From Bradyrhizobiaceae bacterium PARB1 (GTDB lineage: Bacteria; Pseudomonadota; Alphaproteobacteria; Rhizobiales; Xanthobacteraceae): a stretch of DNA of 64,000 nt. The translations under genes and the position numbers were made by a program. The notes beneath the pieces were generated by a model that made no database searches, had not been told where the DNA came from, and saw only the letters and a program-made list of their open reading frames with translations. Location of the stretch: positions 327,876-391,875 of the forward strand of contig NKIY01000004.1 of the NCBI GenBank assembly GCA_002256345.1. The letters run 5' to 3'. Shown here piece after piece: positions 45,174 to 54,626 of this stretch. How positions within the stretch are numbered: position 1 is the first letter of the stretch; the number at the start of each line of letters is the position of its first letter.

Positions 45174-45716
45174 TTAGCCTTTGGCCTTTTCAGCCTTGGC
45201 GCGGTCGATGCCTTCCTGGATCAGTCTATGCGCTTCCGCGGCATCCGCCCAGCGCACCACCTTCACCCACTTGCCGGGCTCGAGGTCCTTGTAGTGCTCG
45301 AAGAAGTGCTGGATCTGGTCGAGGGTGATCTGCGGCAGGTCGCTGTAGTTCTTCACCTTGTCGTAGCGCTGGGTGAGCTTCGAGGTCGGCACCGCGATGA
45401 TCTTCTCGTCGAGGCCGCCTTCGTCTTCCATCAGCAGCACGCCGACCGGGCGGCAGGCCATCACGGCACCCGGCACGATGGCGCGGGTATTGGCGACCAG
45501 CACGTCGCAGGGATCGCCGTCGCCGGAGAGCGTGTGCGGGATGAAGCCGTAATTGCCGGGATAACGCATCGGCGTATAGAGGAAGCGATCGACGAACAGC
45601 GCGCCGGACGCCTTGTCCATCTCGTATTTGATCGGCTCACCACCGACCGCAACCTCGATGACGACGTTCACTTCATGCGGCGCCTTGGCGCCGAGCGGGA
45701 TAGCGTCAAGACGCAT
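45174..45716 (-). CDS. ppa: Inorganic pyrophosphatase
   Basis: This is a 180-residue family I pyrophosphatase. [23 protein letters not shown] holds the metal-binding aspartates, followed by IIAVP and DLPQ...[10 protein letters not shown]. It splits PPi with Mg2+ and so drives biosynthetic reactions in the cytosol. The length is normal. Confidence 0.96.
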   Translation of the reverse strand: MRLDAIPLGAKAPHEVNVVIEVAVGGEPIKYEMDKASGALFVDRFLYTPMRYPGNYGFIPHTLSGDGDPCDVLVANTRAIVPGAVMACRPVGVLLMEDEGGLDEKIIAVPTSKLTQRYDKVKNYSDLPQITLDQIQHFFEHYKDLEPGKWVKVVRWADAAEAHRLIQEGIDRAKAEKAKG

Positions 45717-45850
45717 CGAAAGCTCCGGTTCTGGTATGACGAATTGCGCCAGACCTAGCCGAGCGGAGCCAATGATTCAACGCCAAACCGTGCGAAAATC
45801 GCACGACTGGTGAATGGCTTAGCGGCAATACCTATGGGCGGCCCGGATGC

Positions 45851-46360
45851 TCACGCGTTCCAGGCGAAGGCCACCTTGTCAAGCGACTTCGGCCCGAAAC
45901 GCTCGGACGAACGGGCCACCATGCGGCCACCCAGCGCGCGGTAGAATTCCGTGGCGCCTTCATTGTCCGACAGCGCCCAGATAACGAGGCTCTTCAGCCC
46001 GCTCTGCATCAGGTCGCGCTTGGCCGAGGCGAACAGGCGGCGGCCGAAGCCGAGGCCCTGGAATTCCGGCCGCAGGTAAAGTTCGTAGATCTCGCCTTCG
46101 AACTGCAGGCTGCGCGCACGGTTGCGGCCGTAATTGGCATAGCCAGCCACCTTGTCGCCAAAACAGAGAACGCTGACGCGGCTGCCCTTGCGGATCGCCG
46201 AATCCCACCACTGCGGACCGCGGCGATTGATGAGCTTGTCGAGTTCCGGGCCCGGAATCAGCCCCTGATAGGCCGCGCGCCAGGCTTCGTCGTGGGTGGA
46301 CGCCACCTCAACCGCATCCGCGGTCTTGGCCGGCCGAACTTCGATCAGGGTTGTGCTCAT
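45851..46360 (-). CDS. GNAT acetyltransferase
   Basis: This 169-residue acetyltransferase begins IEVRPAKTADAVEVASTHDEAW and contains ELYLRPEFQGLGFGRRLFASA, where QGLGFGRR is the acetyl-CoA loop, then IWALSDNEGATEFYRALGG. The acceptor molecule is unknown. The single gene lies between ppa and a non-coding gap. Confidence 0.88.
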   Translation of the reverse strand: MSTTLIEVRPAKTADAVEVASTHDEAWRAAYQGLIPGPELDKLINRRGPQWWDSAIRKGSRVSVLCFGDKVAGYANYGRNRARSLQFEGEIYELYLRPEFQGLGFGRRLFASAKRDLMQSGLKSLVIWALSDNEGATEFYRALGGRMVARSSERFGPKSLDKVAFAWNA

Positions 46361-46668
46361 GAGGTGATCAAAGCAGCACGCCCGACCGTCTTCAAGAGCA
46401 TCGTTAATTATCAGTTAACGTGTGGAATTTTTGCATCAGTTCCGTGAAAATCTGTCCCGGAAAAAGACATATCGTTACGGGATGGGCCAATGACCGATCC
46501 TGTTTTCCACCGGACGACGACTTTGGCGCGCGATCCGTGGCTCGATTGCACGCAGCCGTTGGTGCTTCCCACTGATTCGCGACAACTACACTTGTCCGGC
46601 GCATCGGTATGATAGAGAGACCTCGGTGCCGTAGCACGTTGAACGATGCGCCGGTTCGCGAGTCCGCC
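46361..46668. other. Intergenic stretch between divergent genes
   Basis: These 308 bases lie between the GNAT start and the DUF2269 start and should hold two divergent promoters. An AT-rich segment at 46405-46430 (TTAATTATCAGTTAAC) is the only notable feature. Confidence 0.45.
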
Positions 46669-47139
46669 ATGACCGTCTATTTCATCTTGAAATTCCTGCA
46701 CATTCTCGGCGCCATCGTCATTCTCGGCACCGGCTCGGGAATCGCCTTTTTCATGCTGATGGCCCATCGCTCCGGCGATGCTGCCTTCATCGCCGCCACG
46801 GCGGGCACCGTCGTGATCGCCGACCTCTTGTTCACGGCGAGCGCGGTGATCCTGCAGCCTTTTACGGGCGGCTTTCTGATGCAGATGTCATCGACCGGCA
46901 CCACCGAGCCATGGATCGTGGCCTCGCTGATCCTCTATGCGGTCGCCGGCCTGTTCTGGCTGCCGGTCGTGTTCATGCAGGTCGAGATGCGCAATCTCGC
47001 GCGGCAGGCCGTGGCCGATCACGCACCGCTGCCGCCGCGTTATCACACTTTATTCCGCCGCTGGTTCTGGTTTGGCGTTCCCGGCTTCGGTTCGGTGATC
47101 GTCATTCTCTGGCTGATGATCGCAAAGCCCTCATTCTGA
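46669..47139 (+). CDS. DUF2269 membrane protein
   Basis: This is a 156-residue protein with four hydrophobic helices. It opens with VYFILKFLHILGAIVILGTGSGIAFFM, whose histidine and GTG are typical of the DUF2269 family. It sits in the inner membrane and its function is unknown. It is followed 11 bases later by the epimerase-DoxX gene and probably shares its transcript. The start at 46669 begins the first helix. Confidence 0.82.
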   Translation: MTVYFILKFLHILGAIVILGTGSGIAFFMLMAHRSGDAAFIAATAGTVVIADLLFTASAVILQPFTGGFLMQMSSTGTTEPWIVASLILYAVAGLFWLPVVFMQVEMRNLARQAVADHAPLPPRYHTLFRRWFWFGVPGFGSVIVILWLMIAKPSF

Positions 47140-47150
47140 AGGACATTGCC

Positions 47151-48467
47151 ATGCCGCAGCGATGCCAAAACATCCTCGTGCTCGGCGGCTCCGGCCTGAT
47201 CGGCCGCTACATCGCGGAAGATCTGCGGCTGCGCGGTTTCACCGTGACGGCCGTCGCGCGGCGCTACGCGACATCGCAAAGAATCAGCGCCGACGATCTT
47301 GAAATGCCGATCATGACGTTGACGGCAGATCAGCTCGCGCGCCTGATGACCGAACGCGGGATTCAGATGGTCGTCAATTGTCTCGGCGTGCTGCAGGACG
47401 GACCGGGCATGGACACGGCGGCGGTGCATCGCGACTTCACCGCCAGACTCCTGGCGGCCATCGCGGCCACGACGCAGCCGATTCAGTTCGTCCACATCTC
47501 GATCCCCGGCGGCGCCGACAGCGACCACACAGCTTTCAGCAAGACCAAACGCGACGCGGAACGCCTGATCGCAGGGGCCGGCGTGGGCAGCACGATCCTG
47601 CGACCGGGCTTCGTCGTCGCGCCGGCAACCTATGGCGGCAGCGCGCTCATTCGCGCGCTCGCAGCATTGCCGATTGCCGATCTGCCGTCCGATCTGGCCA
47701 GCCGACAATTCCAACCCGTGGCGGTGGACGACATCGCGGCAACGATTGCGTGGCTGTGCGAACATGGCGGCAACTCACATCGAGCCTGGGACCTGATGCA
47801 GCCGGAGCCGGTAACCCTCGGCATGGTCGTCGATCGCTATCGAACATTCTTCGGCACCGACCGGAGCACGCGCATCCGACTGCCGGCCTTCCTGCTCGAT
47901 CTCGGCGCGATGCTTGGCGATGCCACCGCCCGGCTCGGCTGGACGCCGCCGGTGCGCAAGACGGCGATCGCCGAACTCCGCCGCGGCGTCAGCGGCGATC
48001 CCGCACCATGGATCGCCGCCACCGGCATCGCGCCGCAGACGCTGGCGCAGATGATCAACCGGCGTTCGGCCACGATTCAGGACAAATGGTTTGCCCGGCT
48101 GTTCCTGCTCAAGCCGGTGATCTTTGTCAGTCTCGTGCTGTTCTGGATTGTATCTGGCTTCATCGCACTGTTCGTGTCCTACGACGCGGCAGCCGGCATC
48201 CTGACTGCGCATAATTTTCCGCCTGCGCTGGTCGCCCCCGTGACTGTGGGCACCAGCCTGATGGACATGGCCACCGGTGTTCTCATTGCCTTCCGGCGAA
48301 CGAGCGCGATCGGCCTGGTCTGGGGCATCCTCGCATCGCTCGGCTACATGTTCGGAGCGGCTCTGCTAACGCCCGATCTTTGGATCGAACCCCTCGGCGC
48401 ACTGGTGAAGACCGGGCCGGCAATCGTCCTGATGCTCGTGGCCCTGGCCATGCTCGACAACAGGTGA
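47151..48467 (+). CDS. NAD(P)-binding epimerase fused to DoxX-like domain
   Basis: This is a 438-residue fusion. Residues 1 to about 300 form a Rossmann-fold SDR (NILVLGGSGLIGRYIAEDL, CLGVLQDG) of the NmrA or NDUFA9 type. The last 130 residues form four membrane helices of a DoxX-like domain (FVSLVLFWIVSGFIALFVSYD and later GTSLMDMATGVLIAFRR). This fusion is frequently followed by a DCC protein, as here after 4 bases. The complex is probably a membrane redox system; the substrate is unknown. Confidence 0.85.
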   Translation: MPQRCQNILVLGGSGLIGRYIAEDLRLRGFTVTAVARRYATSQRISADDLEMPIMTLTADQLARLMTERGIQMVVNCLGVLQDGPGMDTAAVHRDFTARLLAAIAATTQPIQFVHISIPGGADSDHTAFSKTKRDAERLIAGAGVGSTILRPGFVVAPATYGGSALIRALAALPIADLPSDLASRQFQPVAVDDIAATIAWLCEHGGNSHRAWDLMQPEPVTLGMVVDRYRTFFGTDRSTRIRLPAFLLDLGAMLGDATARLGWTPPVRKTAIAELRRGVSGDPAPWIAATGIAPQTLAQMINRRSATIQDKWFARLFLLKPVIFVSLVLFWIVSGFIALFVSYDAAAGILTAHNFPPALVAPVTVGTSLMDMATGVLIAFRRTSAIGLVWGILASLGYMFGAALLTPDLWIEPLGALVKTGPAIVLMLVALAMLDNR

Positions 48468-48471
48468 GATC

Positions 48472-48894
48472 ATGGCGACGCCTATGACGCCCCCGTGGCC
48501 CAATGACGACATCATCCTCTATGACGGCGTCTGCATCTTCTGCTCAAGCTGGGTGCGCTTTGTGGCCAGGCGCGATGTGGCGAGGCGCTTTCGCTTCACG
48601 CCGATCCAGTCGGACTACGGCACAAGGCTTGCTCACCATTTCGGGATCGATCCCGACGATCCCGACACAAACGCCGTAGTCCATGGCGGCGTGGCCTATT
48701 TCAAATCCGACGCAGCCCTCACGGTGCTATCGCTCCTGCCGGGCTGGCGCTGGGTGCGCGTGCTGTTCGCAGTGCCGGCGGCGCTGCGCAATCCCGTCTA
48801 CAATCTCATCGCACGGAATCGCTATCGCATCTTCGGGCGCAGCGAGGTTTGCATGGTCCCGGATGCGGCGCTGCGGGCGCGCGTGATCGAGTAG
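48472..48894 (+). CDS. DCC-family thiol-disulfide oxidoreductase-like protein
   Basis: This 140-residue protein has the family hallmark DGVCIFCSSWVRF, where D-x-x-C-x-x-C is the DCC motif, and FTPIQSDYGTRL. The family (DUF393) is thioredoxin-like. It follows the epimerase-DoxX gene by 4 bases, which supports a shared membrane redox role with DoxX. Confidence 0.88.
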   Translation: MATPMTPPWPNDDIILYDGVCIFCSSWVRFVARRDVARRFRFTPIQSDYGTRLAHHFGIDPDDPDTNAVVHGGVAYFKSDAALTVLSLLPGWRWVRVLFAVPAALRNPVYNLIARNRYRIFGRSEVCMVPDAALRARVIE

Positions 48895-48973
48895 CACTTA
48901 TACTTGCGCTGAGCTTCAATCTCTTGTGAAACTGTGAGTACAGATTGAAGAATCGCACGGACAATCGCGGGCT

Positions 48974-49873
48974 ATGGCCAAAGCAGTTTTCACGACCAAA
49001 GTAACCCCTGCTTATAAAGACCTGCCCGAACGACAGTATCATTTCCCTCGTACTTATCTGAATCAGGCACGACAGGCCGTCGGCGACTTCATCGTCTATT
49101 ATCAACCGAGACGTGCTAACGCGGATCTTGCCAGCAAAGGAGGTAGCCAGTCCTACTTCGGAATGGCCCGCGTTACAGAAATTATCGAGGATCCAGAGGC
49201 ACCCGATCATTACTACGCCCTCGTCGATAACTATCTCGACTTTGATCACCCGGTCCCATTCGCGAGCGCTGGGCACTACTACGAGAACGCCCTCAGAAAG
49301 GATGACGGCAGCACAAACAAGGGAGCTTTCGGTCGCGCCGTAAGGCTCGTGCCGGAGGAAGAATTCGATCTCATTTTGAAATCTGGTTTCGCGCCAATTT
49401 TGAAAGATGAGGTACCCCTGCCGGATCTGAAGCTCTCAGAATTTGCAGAGTCTCAGATGCCGTTTGAGCGGCCGATCGTCGAAATGACGGTCCTACGCCC
49501 GTTCCGCGAACGCTCCTTCATGCACAATGTGCGCGCGGCATACTCCAACCGATGTGCAATGACTGGGCTTCGCTTGATCAACGGCGGCGGTCGCCCAGAA
49601 GTACAAGCAGCCCATATCCAACCCGTGGCTTCGAATGGACCTGATTCGGTGAGAAATGGCCTAGCTTTGTCCGGGACCGTCCACTGGATGTTTGATCGCG
49701 GATTAGTTTCGATAGGAGACAACTACGACATTCTCATCGCCAAAAGTCACGTTCCAGAAGACGCAGCTCGACTATTGAACAGTAGCGGCACGATCCACTT
49801 ACCTAAAGATCCTGCGCTATATCCAAACGCCCACTACCTCAAATTCCATCGAGATCGGGTCTTCAAGGGCTAA
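48974..49873 (+). CDS. HNH endonuclease with N-terminal reader-like region
   Basis: This is a 299-residue protein. The C-terminal half is an HNH nuclease with C194, AHI including H214, N228 and H237 (RCAMTGLRL, VQAAHIQPV, NGLALSGTVHWMFDRGL). The N-terminal half (GDFIVYYQPRRANADLASKGG, YFGMARVTEI) resembles small beta-barrel readers such as EVE/SRA, which recognise modified bases. Stand-alone proteins of this design act as modification-dependent restriction enzymes in other bacteria. The base composition is poorer in GC than that of the neighbours, a sign of transfer. No methyltransferase is adjacent. Confidence 0.75.
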   Translation: MAKAVFTTKVTPAYKDLPERQYHFPRTYLNQARQAVGDFIVYYQPRRANADLASKGGSQSYFGMARVTEIIEDPEAPDHYYALVDNYLDFDHPVPFASAGHYYENALRKDDGSTNKGAFGRAVRLVPEEEFDLILKSGFAPILKDEVPLPDLKLSEFAESQMPFERPIVEMTVLRPFRERSFMHNVRAAYSNRCAMTGLRLINGGGRPEVQAAHIQPVASNGPDSVRNGLALSGTVHWMFDRGLVSIGDNYDILIAKSHVPEDAARLLNSSGTIHLPKDPALYPNAHYLKFHRDRVFKG

Positions 49874-49876
49874 TTC

Positions 49877-50104
49877 TTAAAACTCATAGTCTGAAATGCG
49901 ATCAAGATCATATTTCTCGCCGAACCAATCAACAAACTCATTCGCGGGCTGCTTCATCTCCCAATGAGATTTCAACATCTCATCATCAACACCGGCATCA
50001 GCGAGTGTAATGCAGTAGCTTCTGTGAAGCCGTTGATCCACTGCCTTTCTCCAAAAGGAAAAACTTGCAATCTGTCGACTCGTCTCGTTCTTAGCGTTTC
50101 GCAT
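49877..50104 (-). CDS. Unrecognised 75-aa protein
   Basis: This small protein begins MRNAKNETSRQIASFSFWRKA and ends GEKYDLDRISDYEF. It has an acidic tail, no signal peptide and a lower-GC base composition like the HNH gene it faces. The stop codons lie 3 bases apart, so the two genes converge. I recognise no family. It may be a partner of the nuclease or a separate passenger. Confidence 0.5.
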   Translation of the reverse strand: MRNAKNETSRQIASFSFWRKAVDQRLHRSYCITLADAGVDDEMLKSHWEMKQPANEFVDWFGEKYDLDRISDYEF

Positions 50105-50227
50105 TTTTCACTCTCTTTCCGACCGAGTGACGAGCAAATGTAAATGGCAGAGACTGCCTTAACAGAAGGCGACTGAAGTTTAGTGCTCAGCAAATGCTGG
50201 GCAACAGCGAAGTCCCGATCAAACAGA

Positions 50228-51481
50228 TTAATTACAAGCTTTGTCCAACACCATCACTTCCTTCGCTGCCCGCTCACCGCTCTCCCTTGCGCCATGCGCT
50301 GTCGAGAAGAAATTCGGCGACGTCGCTTCGCCCGCAAAGAACAGCCGATCATTCACGGGGGCTGCGAGCACAGCACGCGCCTCGGCATGGCCGGGCCTTG
50401 CAGCGGAATAAGCGCCCTGCGCGAAGCGATCGTGGCACCAGCGGGATTCCGCCAGCGGCGTGAGCTTGCTGCGGATGTCGTTGCCGAGCAGCGCGGCGAT
50501 CTCGTCGATGCTCTGCGCGGCCAGCGCACCCTCGCCGGCATCTTCCAGCTCGCGCGCAAAGGTGCCCCCATAGAAACCGGCGATACACGGCCGGCCGGAC
50601 GGGCGCAGGTGGAAGCTGCCGATGCCGACGCGCATATAGGCGCCCCGCAGGCCGACATCTTCGGGCCACCTGTCGGCATCGGCCAGCGCCAGCATCACCT
50701 TGTTGTCGGCGCCGAGCGGCAGGCCGGCGGCGGCTTCGACTTTCTCCGACAGCGGCGGATGCAAGCGGATGTTCTCGTTCGCGAGAAGATTGGTCGGCAC
50801 GCAGACGATCACCTTCGCCGCGCTGAGCGTGCCACGCGAGGTCTCGATCTTCACGCGCGATCCGGAATGATCGATCACCAGCACTTCGGTGTTCAGCGCC
50901 ACCGGGCATGGCTTGCCATAGGCCGCGATCAGCGCGCCATAGCCATCGGGCAGCCGCCAGTTCACCTCGGTGTCCTCATAGGAATCCATGTCGTGCAGCG
51001 ACACGTCCTTGAGTTCGAACCCGTTGATGTAGGTGGAGACCGCATCGATCATCGGATTCCACGGATTGCCCGGCTCGAGGCAGGTCGCGGCCGGCGCATC
51101 CTCGTCATTCTCGGCGGCTTCCTCGGCGCGGTCGTAGAACGCATCCATCGCGGCGAAGAATTCCGCGCGCTGCGCCTTTGAGAACACGGCGTCATAGGTC
51201 TGCTCGCGCCATGGCGGGCGCTTGGTATCGACCTTGAAGCCGAGCTGTTTCGCAATGCCGACAAAGTCGTTCCTGTCCGCCGAATGCAGCCATTCGCAGC
51301 CGAGATCGAACGGAATCCCGGGCGCCGCCATGATCGTATGCGCGCGGCCGCCGATGCGATCGCGGGCTTCGAGAACAACCACGGACAGGCCAGAACCTTC
51401 CAGCGTACGCGCGGCGCCAAGGCCGGCGGCGCCGGCGCCGATGATGGCGACATCGACTTCGGAGGGGAGATTGCTGCTCAT
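50228..51481 (-). CDS. FAD-dependent amine oxidase
   Basis: This is a 417-residue flavoprotein. The FAD-binding fold is VAIIGAGAAGLGAARTLEGSG with EARDRIGGRA, and the C-terminal flavin contact is LFFAGEATS. It belongs to the monoamine/polyamine oxidase family and oxidises an amine to an imine, giving H2O2. The start at 51481 is favoured; a frame extension to 51511 is possible. It is divergent from the zeta-class GST. Confidence 0.88.
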   Translation of the reverse strand: MSSNLPSEVDVAIIGAGAAGLGAARTLEGSGLSVVVLEARDRIGGRAHTIMAAPGIPFDLGCEWLHSADRNDFVGIAKQLGFKVDTKRPPWREQTYDAVFSKAQRAEFFAAMDAFYDRAEEAAENDEDAPAATCLEPGNPWNPMIDAVSTYINGFELKDVSLHDMDSYEDTEVNWRLPDGYGALIAAYGKPCPVALNTEVLVIDHSGSRVKIETSRGTLSAAKVIVCVPTNLLANENIRLHPPLSEKVEAAAGLPLGADNKVMLALADADRWPEDVGLRGAYMRVGIGSFHLRPSGRPCIAGFYGGTFARELEDAGEGALAAQSIDEIAALLGNDIRSKLTPLAESRWCHDRFAQGAYSAARPGHAEARAVLAAPVNDRLFFAGEATSPNFFSTAHGARESGERAAKEVMVLDKACN

Positions 51482-51562
51482 CGCGTCATTCACACCGGAT
51501 TGTCGTGACACCGGGATAGAGCCTTGCTTGAATTATGCAAGTCTCGCCCTGCGGAGCATCCC

Positions 51563-52228
51563 ATGACCCGGCAAACCGAATATGACCTCTACGGCTATTG
51601 GCGGACCTCGGCGACCTATCGCATCCGCGTCGCACTCAACCTGAAGGGGCTGACCGCCAAGGAGCATGTGGTCGATATCGACAAGGGCGAGCAGCTCAGC
51701 GACGCCTTCCTCGCCATCAATCCGCTCGGCGCCATTCCGGCCTTCATCGACAACGGCCATCCACCGCTGACGCAGTCGCTGGCGATCCTGGAATTTCTGG
51801 ACGAGACGCATCCCGCGCCGCCGCTGTTGCCGCGCGATCCGCATGGTCGCGCGCGGGTGCGCTCGATCGCTGCCATGCTGGCGGCCGATACGCACCCCCT
51901 GATCACCCCGCGGGTGCGGAAATATCTGGCGCAGGCCGGCGGCTTCGATGACGCGCAGGTGCGGGCCTGGCTCGTGCACTGGTTCACGGTCGGGCTGCAG
52001 GCAGTGGAGCAGCGGCTGATCAAGGAGCCGGGCACCGGTATGTTCTGCCATGGCGATCAGGTTGGTATCGCCGATATCTGCCTCGCCAGCATCACCGCGA
52101 CCATGAAGGCGATCAAGATCCCGCTGCCGGACGTGCCAGTGATTGCCGCGATCGTGGCCCGCTGCGAGGCGATGGAGGCCTTTGCGAAGGCCGATCCGAT
52201 GAAGCAGGTGGGCGCGCCGAGGGAATGA
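51563..52228 (+). CDS. maiA: Zeta-class GST, maleylacetoacetate isomerase
   Basis: This is a 221-residue glutathione S-transferase of the zeta class. The N-terminal thioredoxin-like domain has YGYWRTSATYRIRVALNLKG and INPLGAIPAF, then QSLAILEFLDET. Classical isomerases have an SSC motif where this one reads T-S-A, so the cysteine is missing; related alphaproteobacterial enzymes also lack it. It probably converts maleylacetoacetate to fumarylacetoacetate in tyrosine breakdown. No hmgA or fahA lies near. Confidence 0.85.
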   Translation: MTRQTEYDLYGYWRTSATYRIRVALNLKGLTAKEHVVDIDKGEQLSDAFLAINPLGAIPAFIDNGHPPLTQSLAILEFLDETHPAPPLLPRDPHGRARVRSIAAMLAADTHPLITPRVRKYLAQAGGFDDAQVRAWLVHWFTVGLQAVEQRLIKEPGTGMFCHGDQVGIADICLASITATMKAIKIPLPDVPVIAAIVARCEAMEAFAKADPMKQVGAPRE

Positions 52229-52270
52229 TAAAGCTCGTCGTTCCCGCCACTCCAATTGGAGTGGCTGAGG

Positions 52271-52346
52271 GCGCGTGTAGCGCGAACCCGGAACCTCGGT
52301 AGAGTGACAACTCAACTTCGAGATTCCGGGTTCGCGCTACACGCGC
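52271..52346. repeat. Perfect 23-bp inverted repeat
   Basis: GCGCGTGTAGCGCGAACCCG plus GAA at 52271-52293 is the exact complement of 52324-52346, around a 30-base centre. It lies between the convergent maiA and typA genes and belongs to the scattered intergenic palindromes of this genome. Confidence 0.9.
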
Positions 52347-52371
52347 CCCGGAATGACGCGCTGGCCCATAA

Positions 52372-52399
52372 CAAAAATGCCCGGCTCTCGCCGGGCATT
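52372..52399 (-). terminator. Intrinsic terminator of typA
   Basis: On the minus strand, ATGCCCGGC-GAGA-GCCGGGCAT is followed by TTTTTG. The stem is perfect and lies about 30 bases past the typA stop. Confidence 0.9.
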
Positions 52400-52427
52400 C
52401 CGCAACAGTGAAGAAAAACGCCGCCTC

Positions 52428-54251
52428 TTAGGCGATCGCTTCCTTGCTCTTTTCCGCACGCTTGCGATCGTTCGGATCGAGGTGCTTCTTGCGCAGGCGG
52501 ATCGACTTCGGGGTGATTTCCACCAGTTCGTCGCTCTCGATGTAAGCCAGCGCCTTTTCCAGCGTCATGCGGATCGGCGGGGTCAGGCGCACCGCCTCGT
52601 CCTTCGACGTGGTGCGGATATTCGTCAGCTGCTTGCCCTTGAGAACGTTGAGTTCGAGATCGTTCTCGCGGGTGTGCTCGCCGATGATCATGCCGCGATA
52701 GACCTTCCAGCCCGGCTCGATCATCATCGGGCCGCGGTCTTCCAGCTTGAACATCGCATAGGCCACCGCTTCGCCCTGGTCGTTCGAGATCAGCACGCCG
52801 TTGCGGCGGCCGGCGATCTCGCCCTTATAGGGCAGATAGGCGTGGAACAGGCGGTTCATGATCGCGGTACCCTTGGTATCGGTCATCAGTTCGCCCTGAT
52901 AGCCGATGAGGCCGCGGGTCGGTGCATGGAACACGAGACGCAGGCGGTTGCCGCCCGACGGACGCATTTCCATCATCTCGGCCTTGCGCTCGCTCATCTT
53001 CTGCACGACCACGCCCGAGAACTCGTCATCGACGTCGATCACGACTTCCTCGATCGGCTCCAGCGTCTGGCCTTCCTCGTTCTTCTCGAACACCACGCGC
53101 GGACGCGACACCGAGAGCTCGAAGCCTTCGCGGCGCATGTTTTCGATCAGGATCGCGAGCTGCAATTCGCCGCGGCCCGACACTTCCATCGCGTCCTTGT
53201 CGGCGGATTCGACGACCTTGAGCGCGACATTGCCTTCGGCTTCGCGCAGCAGGCGGTCGCGGATCAGGCGGCTCGTGACCTTGTCGCCTTCGGTGCCGGC
53301 GAGCGGCGAGTTGTTGACGATAAAGGACATCGACACGGTCGGCGGATCGATCGCCTGCGCCTGGATCGGAGTCTCGACCGTGGGATCGCAGAAGGTATCG
53401 GCCACGGTGCCCTTGGTCATGCCCGCGATCGCGACGATGTCGCCGGCTTCGGCGAAATCCACCGGCTGGCGCTCGAGGCCGCGGAAGGCAAGGATCTTCG
53501 AGATACGGCCGGTTTCGACGGTCTTGCCGTCGCGCGACAGAACCTTGAAGGTCTGGTTCGGCTTCACCGAACCCGAGGCGATGCGGCCGGTGATAATGCG
53601 GCCCAGGAAGTTGTTGGCTTCGAGGATGGTGCCAAGCAGACGGAATGGACCTTCTTCGACAACCGGCGGCGGCACATGCTTGAGCACCAGCTCGAACAGC
53701 GCCTTCATGCCGACATCGTGCGAGGCATCCGGGCTCGAGGCCATCCAGCCATTGCGGCCCGACCCGTACAGGATCGGGAAGTCGAGCTGCTCGTCGGTGG
53801 CATCGAGGGCGGCGAACAGGTCGAACACTTCATTGACGACTTCGTCGATGCGGGCGTCCTGACGGTCCACCTTGTTGATCGCGACGATCGGGCGGAGGCC
53901 GAGCTTGAGCGCCTTGCCGACCACGAACTTGGTCTGCGGCATCGGGCCCTCGGCGGCGTCGACGAGAACGATCACACCATCGACCATCGACAGGATGCGC
54001 TCGACTTCGCCACCGAAGTCGGCGTGGCCTGGAGTATCGACGATGTTGATCTGGGTGTCTTCCCACAGCACCGAAGTACACTTCGCGAGAATGGTGATGC
54101 CGCGTTCTTTTTCGAGATCGTTGCTATCCATCGCGCGTTCCTGGACGCGCTGGTTGTCGCGGAAGGTGCCCGACTGCTGCAGGAGCTTGTCGACGAGAGT
54201 GGTCTTGCCGTGGTCGACGTGTGCGATGATGGCGATGTTGCGCAGTTTCAT
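52428..54251 (-). CDS. typA: Ribosome-associated GTPase TypA/BipA
   Basis: This 607-residue translational GTPase begins [21 protein letters not shown], whose HVDHGKT is the P-loop. [14 protein letters not shown] (G3) and NKVDR (G4) follow, and a BipA-specific C-terminal domain ends the protein. It helps 50S assembly and stress or cold growth. The start at 54251 matches the family; an upstream frame to 54299 is unlikely. Confidence 0.96.
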   Translation of the reverse strand: MKLRNIAIIAHVDHGKTTLVDKLLQQSGTFRDNQRVQERAMDSNDLEKERGITILAKCTSVLWEDTQINIVDTPGHADFGGEVERILSMVDGVIVLVDAAEGPMPQTKFVVGKALKLGLRPIVAINKVDRQDARIDEVVNEVFDLFAALDATDEQLDFPILYGSGRNGWMASSPDASHDVGMKALFELVLKHVPPPVVEEGPFRLLGTILEANNFLGRIITGRIASGSVKPNQTFKVLSRDGKTVETGRISKILAFRGLERQPVDFAEAGDIVAIAGMTKGTVADTFCDPTVETPIQAQAIDPPTVSMSFIVNNSPLAGTEGDKVTSRLIRDRLLREAEGNVALKVVESADKDAMEVSGRGELQLAILIENMRREGFELSVSRPRVVFEKNEEGQTLEPIEEVVIDVDDEFSGVVVQKMSERKAEMMEMRPSGGNRLRLVFHAPTRGLIGYQGELMTDTKGTAIMNRLFHAYLPYKGEIAGRRNGVLISNDQGEAVAYAMFKLEDRGPMMIEPGWKVYRGMIIGEHTRENDLELNVLKGKQLTNIRTTSKDEAVRLTPPIRMTLEKALAYIESDELVEITPKSIRLRKKHLDPNDRKRAEKSKEAIA

Positions 54252-54497
54252 GTGTCTTCTTCTGGTTCGACGAACGGATGCCCGAAGCGGGTTCTGCAAG
54301 ACGTCAGCCCGGCGCTGTCTGCGCGACCAACCCTATCCTGCCTGAAAACGCGCTGGGCAATCCCTGCAAAAGCAAACCCGGCCTTGGTGAAAAAGCCGGG
54401 TACCTGGGCGCGTTGCGGCGCAATATAGTGGGGAATCTCTCAAAAACAATGTGAATCTGCCTTCGATTTCGACGTGTCGGCATCCCCGCCCGGATTG

Positions 54498-54623
54498 TGT
54501 CCCGGACGCGATGCGGCACCTTCATGCCGCTTCGCAGAGCCGGGACCGCCAGGAACTCCGGCGTTGGGAACGGTCCCGGCTCTGCGGAGCAGCGCAAGGG
54601 CGCTGCACCGCATCTGGGACACG
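54498..54623. repeat. 126-bp palindromic repeat, copy 3
   Basis: It starts TGTCCCGGACGCGATGCGGC, has inner arms AGAGCCGGGACCG and CGGTCCCGGCTCT, and ends GCATCTGGGACACG. Its length is identical to that of the copies at 33229 and 34987. It sits between the typA start and the phosphatase stop. Confidence 0.9.
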
Positions 54624-54626
54624 GTT

